A DNA stretch of 33,944 nucleotides from Mycoplasmatota bacterium (GCA_023132365.1 JAGLYJ010000003.1:1-33944); one strand, 5' to 3'; shown: positions 22,796-31,066, numbered from the stretch's first letter. The notes: a model not told the origin generated them from the letters alone. Translations and numbers: made by a program.

Positions 22796-23452
22796 CTAAG
22801 TTATGGCGTCTGTGATGGATATGGTATATGTGTATTCATCTAAGTCAAGTATCCCAAACGTCATACTGTCTTCCACCTCAGTTTTATCAAATCTATTAAA
22901 AATTATATTTAACAATGTTAGAGATAAACCCTTATTACCTAGATAATATGAATTTAAAGTAAATACTACATTTGGATTCAAAGTTATAATGTTAAATTCA
23001 ATATCTAAAACTAATATAAGAGCGGTATCAACCTTAACAATTGATTCCGATCCCGCACTAATCGTAATTTCTATTTGATTATCTTCATTTATCTCAGCAT
23101 AAATATAATCAATATAGAAACTATCGCTGTCATAAATTTTTAAGCAAGTATTAGTTGTACAATCTCCAAGCGGGTCATAATTTTCATTGATGTTTTCTTG
23201 AATTGAATCTAATATAATTAAATTTATAATTTCCTCTATTAAAGTATAGCGATCATCTTCATTAGCCGTTAACAAACCTAATACTTTAGTTTTTGCATAT
23301 GGTAATAATTCTCCAGATGTTTCATAAACATCTTGGGGTAAATCATCGCTAGTTACCTCATATTGAATTTGGTTCAAAAAAAGCAATGACCCAGCTATTA
23401 AAAATATAGCTAAAACAACTATAATTATAATTAGTTTTTTAAGCAATTTCAT
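22796..23452 (-). CDS. Unrecognised protein with a single N-terminal membrane anchor
   Basis: This 218-residue protein has a basic N terminus (MKLLKK) and one hydrophobic segment (about residues 6-28) with no lipobox cysteine, then an acidic extracytoplasmic part rich in Asp, Glu, Ile and Thr with alternating beta-strand-like stretches. Two cysteines (GDCTTNTC, about 98-103) could form a disulphide. I recognise no family. It is the first gene after the ribosomal operon terminator and has its own promoter. The ATG at 23452 follows GAGGTGAT. Its place at the head of the CBS-ecf-truA unit suggests coexpression but does not establish function. Confidence 0.7.
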   Translation of the reverse strand: MKLLKKLIIIIVVLAIFLIAGSLLFLNQIQYEVTSDDLPQDVYETSGELLPYAKTKVLGLLTANEDDRYTLIEEIINLIILDSIQENINENYDPLGDCTTNTCLKIYDSDSFYIDYIYAEINEDNQIEITISAGSESIVKVDTALILVLDIEFNIITLNPNVVFTLNSYYLGNKGLSLTLLNIIFNRFDKTEVEDSMTFGILDLDEYTYTISITDAIT

Positions 23453-23472
23453 AACATTATCACCTCTATTAA

Positions 23473-23501
23473 ACTATAACACTTTTAATATATTAATACA
23501 A
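23473..23501 (-). promoter_or_regulatory. Promoter for the membrane protein-CBS-ecf-truA unit
   Basis: On the minus strand TTGTAT and TATAGT are separated by 17 bases, about 20 bases before the start at 23452 and just after the rplQ terminator. Confidence 0.65.
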
Positions 23502-23517
23502 TTATATAAAGGCATAT

Positions 23518-23546
23518 AAAAAACCGAGATTTAATCATCTCGGTTT
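23518..23546 (-). terminator. Intrinsic terminator of the ribosomal protein operon
   Basis: On the minus strand AAACCGAGAT-GATTAA-ATCTCGGTTT is a perfect 10-bp stem with a 6-base loop and further Ts, 15 bases past the rplQ stop codon. Confidence 0.88.
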
Positions 23547-23561
23547 ATATATTACTTTAAA

Positions 23562-23924
23562 TTATACTAATTCAATAATAGCCATTGGACAAGAGTCGCC
23601 TCTTCTTGGTCCAACTTTATAGATACGAGTGTAACCACCGTTACGTTCTTTATATCTAGGTCCTAATTCTGTAAATAATTTAGTAAGTGCATATGTGTCA
23701 TCAATTTTTAAATCTCTAACAGTTTTTTCTGCAATTCTAGCTGAATTTAAATCGCCTTTTTTTGCCTTAGTGATCAATTTTTCAACAGTTCTTCTAATTT
23801 CCTTAGCTTTCGTTATTGAAGTTTCAATCTTTTCATGCATAATAAGTTGCGTAGCTAAATCACGGATTAGTGCCTTACGATTAGCGCTATTACGATTAAG
23901 TCTTGTATATCCTCTACTAGCCAT
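23562..23924 (-). CDS. rplQ: 50S ribosomal protein L17
   Basis: This 120-residue protein begins MASRGYTRLNRNSANRKALIRDLATQLI and ends with the GGYTRIYKVGPRRGDSCPMAIIEL block, both diagnostic for L17. It is full length for the Firmicutes form. It follows rpoA by 16 bases and is the last gene of the operon before the terminator. L17 lies at the solvent face near the peptide exit tunnel. Confidence 0.98.
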   Translation of the reverse strand: MASRGYTRLNRNSANRKALIRDLATQLIMHEKIETSITKAKEIRRTVEKLITKAKKGDLNSARIAEKTVRDLKIDDTYALTKLFTELGPRYKERNGGYTRIYKVGPRRGDSCPMAIIELV

Positions 23925-23940
23925 AATTTCCTCCTATCGA

Positions 23941-24891
23941 TTAGTGTTTAGCTAAGCCAAGATTCATCTCTTCCAGCTTTTGCTTAACTTCTTTCAATGA
24001 TTTTTTACCTAAATTTCTAACCTTCATCATATCTTCTTCAGATTTCTCAATTAACTCACCCAAAGTATGAATTCCAGCTCTTTTTAAACAATTATATGAT
24101 CTTACAGAAAGATCTAAGTCTTCGATTGGTTTTTCTAAGTTGCGATTTTTCTCTTCACTTTTTCTTTCCACCATGAAGTCTTCTTCTAATTCAGTTGTAG
24201 ATAATTCTACTAGAACTTGGTAATGATCTATTAACATTTTTGATGCCATTCCAATAGCATCCTTAGGGTTAATTGACCCATCAGTCCAAATTTCCATAAT
24301 TAATTTATCATAATCTCCAGAGTCTTCAACTCTAGTTTTTTCAACTGTGTAATTAGCTCTTACTATTGGTGTATAGATACTATCTATAGCAATATCATTT
24401 ACATCTTCAGTATATGTAGCATTTTCTTTAGAATTTATATAGCCATTTCCTTTTTTAGCTTTCATAACCATTCTAAATTCTTTGCCTGCGTTTACATGAC
24501 AAATATAGTGGTCTGGATTAACAATTTCAACTTGTTCATCTGCCAAAATATCACTTGCATAAACATCTTTTGGTCCAGTTACTGTAATATCTAATCGCTT
24601 TTCGATCTTTGAATCTTCATTATCGATTGATAAAATAACTCCCTTAAGATTAAGTACAATTGTAGTTACATCTTCAACGACATCATCCACTGGTGTGAAT
24701 TCATGTACTACATCATCAATATTTACGTTAACGATTGCAGCTCCAGGTAGAGATGACAATAAAACTCGCCTTAATGAATTACCGAGCGTGATTCCAAATC
24801 CTCTTTCAAGAGGAGTAATAATAAACTTACCATAAGTTTCATTAATCTCATCGGTTAATGTTTTAGGTTTTTCGAATTTCAAGTCTTTCAT
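23941..24891 (-). CDS. rpoA: RNA polymerase alpha subunit
   Basis: From the ATG at 24891 the protein has 316 residues. The N-terminal dimerisation domain (to about residue 225) contains ERGFGITLGNSLRRVLLSSLPG, and the C-terminal UP-element/activator-binding domain (about 250-310) contains the helix-hairpin-helix SVRSYNCLKRAGIHTLGEL and NLGKKSLKEV. The open frame runs 14 codons further into rpsK, but an AGGAGG site is positioned for 24891 and the family starts near there. It is preceded by rpsK and followed by rplQ, the standard alpha-operon order. Confidence 0.98.
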   Translation of the reverse strand: MKDLKFEKPKTLTDEINETYGKFIITPLERGFGITLGNSLRRVLLSSLPGAAIVNVNIDDVVHEFTPVDDVVEDVTTIVLNLKGVILSIDNEDSKIEKRLDITVTGPKDVYASDILADEQVEIVNPDHYICHVNAGKEFRMVMKAKKGNGYINSKENATYTEDVNDIAIDSIYTPIVRANYTVEKTRVEDSGDYDKLIMEIWTDGSINPKDAIGMASKMLIDHYQVLVELSTTELEEDFMVERKSEEKNRNLEKPIEDLDLSVRSYNCLKRAGIHTLGELIEKSEEDMMKVRNLGKKSLKEVKQKLEEMNLGLAKH

Positions 24892-24902
24892 GGATTTACC
24901 TC

Positions 24903-25289
24903 CTACCCACGTGGTCGTTTTCTTGGACGACAACCATTATGTGGTACTGGTGTAACATCTTTGATTGCTGTAATTTCTAATCCTGCCACTTGTAAACTTC
25001 TAATTGCAGCTTCACGCCCAGGTCCCGGTCCTTTAACTTCAACTTCTACTTTTTGAACTCCGTGATCTATAGCTGATTTAGCTGCTGCTTCTGATGCTAG
25101 TCCCGCAGCGAATGGAGTTGATTTACGGCTACCTTTGTATCCGATTGCTCCAGCTGAACTCCAAGCAATTGCGTTACCTTTTATATCAGTAATTGTAATT
25201 ATTGTATTATTGAAAGTCGAATGAATATGTGCTATTCCTAAAGGAATATTTTTTTTCACACGACGTTTAGTTCTTACATTACGTGCCAT
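24903..25289 (-). CDS. rpsK: 30S ribosomal protein S11
   Basis: This 128-residue protein has S11 marks: GIAHIHSTFNNTIITITD, the PFAAGLASEAAAKSA stretch and the C-terminal DVTPVPHNGCRPRKRPRG. It forms part of the 30S platform near the Shine-Dalgarno duplex. It follows rpsM by 19 bases and precedes rpoA. Confidence 0.98.
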   Translation of the reverse strand: MARNVRTKRRVKKNIPLGIAHIHSTFNNTIITITDIKGNAIAWSSAGAIGYKGSRKSTPFAAGLASEAAAKSAIDHGVQKVEVEVKGPGPGREAAIRSLQVAGLEITAIKDVTPVPHNGCRPRKRPRG

Positions 25290-25308
25290 TTAATTCAATT
25301 CTCCCTTC

Positions 25309-25680
25309 TTAAATTGCTTTCTTTTTATTTGCTACTGTTCTTCTTGGCCCTTTACGTGTTCTAGCATTATTTCTAGTGTTTTGTCCACGAACTGGCAATC
25401 CTCTTCTATGACGAATTCCTCTATAACATCCAATTTCCATCAATCTTTTGATGTTCAAGGCTCTTTCTCTTCTTAAGTCACCTTCAACAATAAATTTTTG
25501 TACTTCTTGACGAATTTTTACGATTTCTTCATCAGTTAAATCTTTTGTTCTTTTATCCTCTAAAACACCAGCGGCTGCTAATATTTTTTCTGATCTTGTT
25601 CTACCAATCCCATAAACATAAGTTAGAGAAATTACTACTCTTTTTTCTCTAGGAATATCTATTCCTGCTATACGTGCCAT
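25309..25680 (-). CDS. rpsM: 30S ribosomal protein S13
   Basis: This 123-residue protein has ARIAGIDIPREKRV at the start, YVYGIGRTRSEKIL next, a central GCYRGIRHRRGLPVRGQNTR and a basic C-terminal tail ending in KKAI. S13 contacts the P-site tRNA and the A-site finger of 23S rRNA. It lies between rpmJ and rpsK. Confidence 0.98.
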   Translation of the reverse strand: MARIAGIDIPREKRVVISLTYVYGIGRTRSEKILAAAGVLEDKRTKDLTDEEIVKIRQEVQKFIVEGDLRRERALNIKRLMEIGCYRGIRHRRGLPVRGQNTRNNARTRKGPRRTVANKKKAI

Positions 25681-25689
25681 AAATACCTC

Positions 25690-25806
25690 CTATTTTCCTT
25701 GTCTTTGTTTGTGCTTTGGATTCTCACAAATAACAAGTACTTTACCCTTTCTCTTGATTATTTTACATTTATCACAGATTTTTTTAACAGATGGTCTTAC
25801 TTTCAT
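25690..25806 (-). CDS. rpmJ: 50S ribosomal protein L36 (zinc-binding form)
   Basis: This short gene encodes 38 residues beginning MKVRPSVKKICDKC. The zinc ligands of the C+ form are all present (C11, C14, C27 and H32). It lies between infA and rpsM, its usual place, and its ATG follows an AGGAGG-type site. The protein is one residue longer than the common 37. Confidence 0.94.
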   Translation of the reverse strand: MKVRPSVKKICDKCKIIKRKGKVLVICENPKHKQRQGK

Positions 25807-25847
25807 GCCATTTACCTCCTAAAATCTTTCTTTATAAATTTTATTAA

Positions 25848-26069
25848 TTACTTCATTCTATAAGTTATTCTTCCACGTGTTAGGTCGTATGTTGATAATT
25901 CAACTTTTACTTTATCACCTGGTAAAATGCGTATGTAATGCATACGGATTTTACCAGAAACGTGGGCTTTAATTCGGTGTCCGATTTCTAGCTCAACTAT
26001 AAATTGTGCATTAGGCAAAACTTCTACTACTTTACCTACCATTTCGATAACTTCATCTTTTTTTGCCAA
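25848..26069 (-). CDS. infA: Translation initiation factor IF-1
   Basis: This 73-residue OB-fold protein occupies the ribosomal A site during initiation. It matches IF1 along its length: EVIEMVGKVVEVLPNAQFIVEL, GHRIKAHVSGKIRMHYIRILPGD and TRGRITYRMK. The start codon is TTG (26069): no ATG or GTG lies in frame between the upstream stop and the conserved N terminus, and GGAG stands 10 bases before it. It is flanked by map and rpmJ, as usual. Confidence 0.96.
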   Translation of the reverse strand: MAKKDEVIEMVGKVVEVLPNAQFIVELEIGHRIKAHVSGKIRMHYIRILPGDKVKVELSTYDLTRGRITYRMK

Positions 26070-26085
26070 ATTAAAATCACTCCCT

Positions 26086-26835
26086 TTATATTTTGGTTAG
26101 GATCTCATAACCATCTTTTTTAATCAATACAGTGTGCTCAAAGTGAGCGGATATTGATTTGTCCCTGGTTATAGTTGTCCAACCGTCAGATAATACTTTC
26201 ACTTCTTTATTTCCTAAATTAATCATCGGTTCAATTGCTAATGTCATTCCTGATTTCAACAATAATCCTCTATGAGGCAAACCGTAATTAGGAATTTGTG
26301 GATCTTCATGCAAATTTTTTCCTATGCCATGTCCTACAAATTCTCTTACAACTGAGAAACCTAAGCCTTCAGCTGTCTTTTGAATTTCGTGTGAGATATC
26401 TGATAATCTATTATTTGCTTTAGCATATTCTAAGCCAGCAAATAAACTTTTTTCTGTGCCTTCAAGTAAGCTTTTAGCTTCTTCGGAAATTTCCCCGCAA
26501 GCGTATGTCCATGCAGAATCACCATGATATCCTTTATATATTGCCCCAATGTCAACAGAAACAATGTCTCCGTTTTGTAACACCCTATGAGGAGTAGGAA
26601 TACCATGCACGACTTCTTCATTAATAGACACGCATGCTGCTGCGGGAAATCCGTTGTAATTTTTAAAAGATGGAATAGCGTCATTTCGACGGATTACTTG
26701 TTCGACCAAATCATCAATATCTTTGGTAGTCATTCCTGGTTTAACTGTGTCTTTTACAGCTTTATGAGCCATAGCAACAATTCTTCCAGCAATTCTCATT
26801 AATTCAATTTCTCGATTTGATTTTCTTGTAACCAT
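26086..26835 (-). CDS. map: Methionine aminopeptidase, type I
   Basis: This 249-residue enzyme removes the N-terminal Met from nascent proteins. All five metal ligands of the pita-bread fold are visible: D95 and D106 (SVDIGAIYKGYHGDSAW), H169 (VGHGIG), E202 (IEPM) and E233 (FEHT); H78 is the conserved substrate-site His. No N-terminal SEC-C extension is present, so it is the short Ia form. The frame reaches a GTG at 26844, but AGGTGAA is placed for the ATG at 26835. It begins one base after the adk stop, suggesting coupled translation. Confidence 0.97.
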   Translation of the reverse strand: MVTRKSNREIELMRIAGRIVAMAHKAVKDTVKPGMTTKDIDDLVEQVIRRNDAIPSFKNYNGFPAAACVSINEEVVHGIPTPHRVLQNGDIVSVDIGAIYKGYHGDSAWTYACGEISEEAKSLLEGTEKSLFAGLEYAKANNRLSDISHEIQKTAEGLGFSVVREFVGHGIGKNLHEDPQIPNYGLPHRGLLLKSGMTLAIEPMINLGNKEVKVLSDGWTTITRDKSISAHFEHTVLIKKDGYEILTKI

Positions 26836-26836
26836 T

Positions 26837-27484
26837 TTATTCACCTAGTTTACTCACAATATCTTTGAAGACTTCATCACTTGTTTTTTCTCCATCAATA
26901 ACTATTAATATTCCAAGTCTTTGATAGTGATCAAGCAATGGTTTTGTTTTTTTATTATAAATATTTAAACGATTCATTACTGATTCTTCTAAATCATCAG
27001 GTCTTTGTTCTAATTTGCTTCCACAAAAATCACAAATTCCATCCGTTTTTGGTGCATTATAATCAACATGATAAGGAATTCCACAATTTGTACATACTCT
27101 TCTTCCAGCCATTCTATGAAGCAAGACTTCATCTCTAACATCTACATTAATAACTGCAGTAAGACTTATTCCAAGATGATCTAAAATCTCATCTAAAGCG
27201 TCTGCTTGTGAATCTGTTCTGGGATATCCATCTAGCATAAAGCCATTAGGATAAGTATGTGTCTTTAATACTTCATTTACGATATCGTTGGTCATATCAT
27301 CCGGCACCAAGTCGCCTTGGGAAATATACTTTTGAGCTTCAATTCCTATTTTAGTTTGATTCTTAATTTCTTCACGGTAAATATTACCTGTAGAAATATG
27401 AGTCAATCTGTAAAAATCCAATAGTTTTTTAGCTTGAGTACCTTTCCCTGCTCCTGGTTTGCCCATAATCAATAAATTAATCAT
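26837..27484 (-). CDS. adk: Adenylate kinase (zinc LID form)
   Basis: This 215-residue protein converts AMP and ATP to two ADP. The P-loop is GKPGAGKGT (residues 8-16) and the NMP-binding part includes DGYPRT (85-90). The long LID has a four-cysteine zinc site (C131, C134, C151, C154), as in Gram-positive enzymes. It follows secY by 6 bases and is followed one base later by map, the standard secY-adk-map order. Confidence 0.98.
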   Translation of the reverse strand: MINLLIMGKPGAGKGTQAKKLLDFYRLTHISTGNIYREEIKNQTKIGIEAQKYISQGDLVPDDMTNDIVNEVLKTHTYPNGFMLDGYPRTDSQADALDEILDHLGISLTAVINVDVRDEVLLHRMAGRRVCTNCGIPYHVDYNAPKTDGICDFCGSKLEQRPDDLEESVMNRLNIYNKKTKPLLDHYQRLGILIVIDGEKTSDEVFKDIVSKLGE

Positions 27485-27490
27485 TTTATA

Positions 27491-28846
27491 CTATCTCATG
27501 AAGCCTGTGTAAGTCTTCTCTTGAGTATCTGTCTTAATTTGTTTAGCAGTCTCTAAAGCAACACCAACGATAATTAATAGTGATGTTCCACCAATTTGAG
27601 CATATGTATGACCTAAAGCCATCGATGTTATAATTGGTAAACTCGCTATTACAGCCAAATAAAGCGCTCCAATGATAGTTATTCTAAATAATGTTTTTGT
27701 AATATATGATTCTGTCTCATAACCAGGTCTAACACCAGGTATATAAGCATTTTGTTTTGATAAATTTTCTGCCATTTGTTCAGGTTTAATGATAATGAAC
27801 GTATAGAAGAAAGTAAATATAAAGATTAATACAATATATATGAAGAACCCAATAGGTTGCCCATATGAAAATATTTGATTTAACCAGTTACTCGCTGTAT
27901 TACTAATAGTCATATATCCAAATACCGTATTAGGTAAAGATAATATAATTGACGCAAAGATTACTGGAATAACTCCGGCGGTATTAATCTTAAGCGGAAT
28001 GTTAGAATCCGATTTTCCTTTGAATTTTGCACTTGCAGGTCTGTTTGCATATTGAATAGGTATTTTCCTTATAGCAACTTGCATATAAGTTACACCCACT
28101 AATACAACAACAAAACTTAAAATACTAACTCCAAATAACAAATATCCTGAAAACTGACCTTGTCCAACAGCAACTGCACCTTGTAAAGCCCCGCTTGGAT
28201 CAGTAATATAATACTGAATCAATGACGTGATTGTACCCGGCAAAGACATAATGATACCACCAACGATTAACATTGATGCTCCATTCCCAATACCTTTTAA
28301 AGTAATTTGATCAGCTAACCAAATCATAAATCCTGTACCTGCAGTTAAAACAACTGCAATATAGAAGTACACTAGAAACCATAAGTTTCTTCCGCCTTCT
28401 GTTGCCCAGTCACCTACGAAAGTTTGGAATAATTGTGTTTGAGAGTTATGAAATGCAAATGTCATAGCTAAAGCTTGAACAAATGCTAACCCGATAGCTA
28501 GATATCTAGTTACTCTAGATATTTTTTGTCTACCAGTTTCACCCTCTAGACTCCATTCTTTTAATGCAGGAACAATATCCATTTGTAACATTTGCACAAC
28601 AATTGATGCTGTGATGTATGGACTAATCCCTAAAGCAATAATTGAATATTGCTTAAGTGCATTACCAGAGATAGAGTTTACAATACCTAAGAATCCAGAA
28701 TTATCAAATAAATCAGTTAATGATTCTGTATTAATTAAAGGTAGTGTTACATATGTTAGTAATTTGAAAATTGTGAAAGCTAATAATGTGAACCCAATTT
28801 TTTTCATTAAATCTTTATTCTTAAAGATTTTTTTTAAAGTCTCCAT
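27491..28846 (-). CDS. secY: Preprotein translocase channel subunit SecY
   Basis: This 451-residue membrane protein forms the Sec channel. About ten hydrophobic segments are visible. Family landmarks include GISPYITASIVVQML (TM2), the cytoplasmic loop with YMQVAIRKIPIQYANR, and the C-terminal region with KPEQMAENLSKQNAYIPGVRPG. Its partner SecE is encoded at the other end of the window; no SecG gene is seen here. The ATG overlaps the rplO stop (TAATG), implying translational coupling. Confidence 0.98.
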   Translation of the reverse strand: METLKKIFKNKDLMKKIGFTLLAFTIFKLLTYVTLPLINTESLTDLFDNSGFLGIVNSISGNALKQYSIIALGISPYITASIVVQMLQMDIVPALKEWSLEGETGRQKISRVTRYLAIGLAFVQALAMTFAFHNSQTQLFQTFVGDWATEGGRNLWFLVYFYIAVVLTAGTGFMIWLADQITLKGIGNGASMLIVGGIIMSLPGTITSLIQYYITDPSGALQGAVAVGQGQFSGYLLFGVSILSFVVVLVGVTYMQVAIRKIPIQYANRPASAKFKGKSDSNIPLKINTAGVIPVIFASIILSLPNTVFGYMTISNTASNWLNQIFSYGQPIGFFIYIVLIFIFTFFYTFIIIKPEQMAENLSKQNAYIPGVRPGYETESYITKTLFRITIIGALYLAVIASLPIITSMALGHTYAQIGGTSLLIIVGVALETAKQIKTDTQEKTYTGFMR

Positions 28847-29286
28847 TATATTACCTCTGTCTTGCCACCAGCATCTAGAATTGCCTTTTCGGCTGATACT
28901 GAAAATTTATGCGCTTGAACAGTAAGTTTTACTTCTAATTTCCCTTTTCCTAAAATTTTAATCCCGTTTAATACTTTTCTTACTAATCTATCTTTAATTA
29001 ATAATTCAGGATTAACGATTGTACCTTCAGGATATTGATTTAAATCTTCTACATTTACTATTCCAAATTCTTTCCTAAAAGGATTAGTAAATCCTTTTTT
29101 AGGCAAGCGTTTGAATAGAGGTGTTTGTCCACCTTCAAAACCAAGTCTAACGCCTCCACCAGATCTAGAGTTTTGACCTTTTGTACCACGTCCTGCAGTT
29201 TTACCATTACCAGAACTTGTTCCGCGACCTTTTCTCTTACCGTGTTGTGTTGATCCTTGATTAGGTTTTAATTCATGTAAGTTCAT
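28846..29286 (-). CDS. rplO: 50S ribosomal protein L15
   Basis: This 146-residue protein has the long Gly/Arg/Lys-rich N-terminal arm (GKRKGRGTSSGNGKTAGRGTKGQ) that penetrates the 50S core, and the C-terminal L15/L18e-type domain ending in AEKAILDAGGKTEVI. It follows rpmD by 10 bases and overlaps the secY start. Confidence 0.98.
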   Translation of the reverse strand: MNLHELKPNQGSTQHGKRKGRGTSSGNGKTAGRGTKGQNSRSGGGVRLGFEGGQTPLFKRLPKKGFTNPFRKEFGIVNVEDLNQYPEGTIVNPELLIKDRLVRKVLNGIKILGKGKLEVKLTVQAHKFSVSAEKAILDAGGKTEVI

Positions 29287-29296
29287 AAATTACCTC

Positions 29297-29479
29297 CTAC
29301 TTAGCTTTTTCGACTACTATTAAATGATTAACGGTATTTATCATACCCCTGATCATATCGTTATCTTCTTTAACAACAGAAGACATCCTTTTAGTTAGTC
29401 CTAAAGCTTTAATTGTTTTTACCTGATTAGGTTTGTGACCTGATAACCCTTTAACAAGAGTAATTTTAACCTTTGCCAT
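29297..29479 (-). CDS. rpmD: 50S ribosomal protein L30
   Basis: This 60-residue protein has the L30 pattern: VKITLVKGLSGHKPNQVKTIKALGL at the N terminus and VNHLIVVEK at the end. Its ATG overlaps the rpsE stop (TAATG). It is the usual S5-L30-L15 neighbour. Confidence 0.97.
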   Translation of the reverse strand: MAKVKITLVKGLSGHKPNQVKTIKALGLTKRMSSVVKEDNDMIRGMINTVNHLIVVEKAK

Positions 29480-30129
29480 TATTTGAGTACCTCCTCAGGA
29501 GTTAGTCCTCTCATTTTAGCTACTGTTTCAACGTTTCTAAGTTCTTTTAAACCTTCTACAGTTGCACGTACAATGTTAATAGGCGTATTTGAACCTAATG
29601 ATTTACTTAATACATCTTCAATACCAGCTAATTCAAGTACAGCACGCACTGGTCCACCAGCGATAACTCCTGTACCTTCTGAAGCAGGGCGTAAGAAGAC
29701 TTTACCAGCACCATATTTACCTGTTACAGTATGTGGAATTGTTGTTCCATTCATAGGTACTACGATAATATTCTTTTTAGCATCTTCGATGGCTTTTTTG
29801 ATAGCATCAGGAACTTCACCGGCTTTACCAGTTCCGAATCCAACTTTACCTTTTTTATCTCCTACTACAACTAGTGCAGAGAAACTAAATCTTCTACCAC
29901 CTTTAACAACTTTTGTTACACGGCCAATGCTAACAACTCTTTCATCATAGAGTTTAACTTCTTTTTTTCTTGGATTTCTACTTTTTTTGTTTCTTTTATA
30001 GTTGTTTCTGTTGTTTCCAAAGCTTTTTTTATTCTCTTGAGAATTATCTTTTTTGTATTCAACAACAACTTTTTTATTCTCAACAACAACTTTTTTGTTT
30101 TCAACGACAACTTTTTTATTTTCTTCCAT
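29479..30129 (-). CDS. rpsE: 30S ribosomal protein S5 with a repetitive N-terminal extension
   Basis: The protein has 216 residues, about 50 more than typical S5. The normal S5 begins near residue 56 (EVKLYDERVVSIGRVTKVVKGGRRF) and shows the RNA-binding double-stranded fold, VGFGTGKAGEVPDAI and the C-terminal GSNTPINIVRATVEGL. Before this is an extension: three tandem ENKKVVV units (residues 3-23) and then an Asn/Lys/Arg-rich stretch (about 24-55). The start ATG at 30129 has AGGAGG and lies 14 bases past the rplR stop, so the extension should be translated. Similar lysine-rich S5 tails exist in some mollicutes, but the exact repeat is not familiar to me. Confidence 0.96.
   Translation of the reverse strand: MEENKKVVVENKKVVVENKKVVVEYKKDNSQENKKSFGNNRNNYKRNKKSRNPRKKEVKLYDERVVSIGRVTKVVKGGRRFSFSALVVVGDKKGKVGFGTGKAGEVPDAIKKAIEDAKKNIIVVPMNGTTIPHTVTGKYGAGKVFLRPASEGTGVIAGGPVRAVLELAGIEDVLSKSLGSNTPINIVRATVEGLKELRNVETVAKMRGLTPEEVLK
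30061..30123 (-). repeat. Three tandem 21-bp repeats inside rpsE
   Basis: Units at 30061-30081, 30082-30102 and 30103-30123 each encode the same seven residues in frame (ENKKVVV). The units differ at only a few bases, and every difference is at a silent third position. Being a multiple of three, gain or loss of a unit would keep the frame. Confidence 0.92.
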
Positions 30130-30143
30130 CAGTTAACCTCCTC

Positions 30144-30500
30144 TTAGAATTTAAGCCCATTGGCTCTTGCTGCATCTGCTAGTGCTTTTACTCTACCGTG
30201 ATATAAATATCCACCACGATCGAATACTACTATTTTATGTCCTTTTTCAACTGCTCTTTTAGCTATTGCTTCACCAACAGCTTTTGCACCTAAAATATTT
30301 GATCCTTTTGCTTCTTTAAATTCATTTGAGTTCGCTTGTGCTAAAGTAACTCCATTTACATCATCGATTAATTGCGCATATATTTGTTTGTTAGAACGGA
30401 AAACATTTAGACGAGGTCTTTCAGGTGTCCCTTTCATGATAAATCTTATTCTGCGATGTCTTTTTTGTCTTTGTTTATTCTTATTTACTGGTTTAAACAT
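30144..30500 (-). CDS. rplR: 50S ribosomal protein L18
   Basis: From the ATG at 30500 the protein has 118 residues: a basic N-terminal tail, then RPRLNVFRSNKQIYAQLIDD and the C-terminal FDRGGYLYHGRVKALADAARANGL. L18 binds 5S rRNA with L5. An in-frame GTG at 30509 is possible, but AGGTGAAAATT is spaced for the ATG. It follows rplF and precedes rpsE. Confidence 0.97.
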   Translation of the reverse strand: MFKPVNKNKQRQKRHRRIRFIMKGTPERPRLNVFRSNKQIYAQLIDDVNGVTLAQANSNEFKEAKGSNILGAKAVGEAIAKRAVEKGHKIVVFDRGGYLYHGRVKALADAARANGLKF

Positions 30501-30517
30501 AATTTTCACCTAGCTAA

Positions 30518-31066
30518 TTACTTAGCTGTTTTCCCTTCCTTACGACGTACATGCTCATCTCTATATCTGATACCTTTACCTAGGTATGGCTCAGGTGGAC
30601 GAACTTTTCTGACGTTTGCTGCAAATTCTCCGACGACTTGTTTATTAGCACCTTTAATTTGAACTTCTGTATTTTTATTCTTAGGTATTATAACTGTAAT
30701 TCCTTCAGGAATTGCCATTTCTACCGGGTTTGAATATCCAATATTTAAAATTAATGTTTTAGGATCTTTTAGTTGAGCTCTATACCCAACACCTTTTATA
30801 TCAAGAATTTTTGCATATCCTTGTGTTACACCAATAACCATATTATTCAATAACGCTCTTGTAGTTCCGTGAAGCGAACGATTTTTTATTGAATCATTTG
30901 GTCGGGTTACAGAAATTTCTTGATTCTCTAGTTTTATATCCATGTTTGCATGGAAAGTAAAACTTAGTTCCCCGTTCGGACCCTTAACAACTACGAAATT
31001 ATTATCGTTTATGTTAATTTCAACGCCTGCAGGGACTGGGATCGATTGTTTACCAATTCGACTCAT
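30518..31066 (-). CDS. rplF: 50S ribosomal protein L6
   Basis: This 182-residue protein has the L6 start SRIGKQSIPVPAGVEI and the C-terminal half with KGANKQVVGEFAANVRKVRPPEPYLGKGIRY. L6 lies near the sarcin-ricin loop. Length is normal. It sits between rpsH and rplR. Confidence 0.98.
   Translation of the reverse strand: MSRIGKQSIPVPAGVEININDNNFVVVKGPNGELSFTFHANMDIKLENQEISVTRPNDSIKNRSLHGTTRALLNNMVIGVTQGYAKILDIKGVGYRAQLKDPKTLILNIGYSNPVEMAIPEGITVIIPKNKNTEVQIKGANKQVVGEFAANVRKVRPPEPYLGKGIRYRDEHVRRKEGKTAK

Noticed and set aside
23453..23561. A small gene between rplQ and the membrane-protein gene
   Set aside because: The gap holds only the terminator and the promoter; no plausible coding frame is present.
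29483..29950. Long open frame (155 codons) on the plus strand
   Set aside because: It is antisense to rpsE, has no ribosome-binding site or family likeness, and mirrors the codon structure of the real gene.
30061..30123. Tandem repeats as a CRISPR array
   Set aside because: The units are contiguous with no spacers and are in-frame coding sequence of rpsE.
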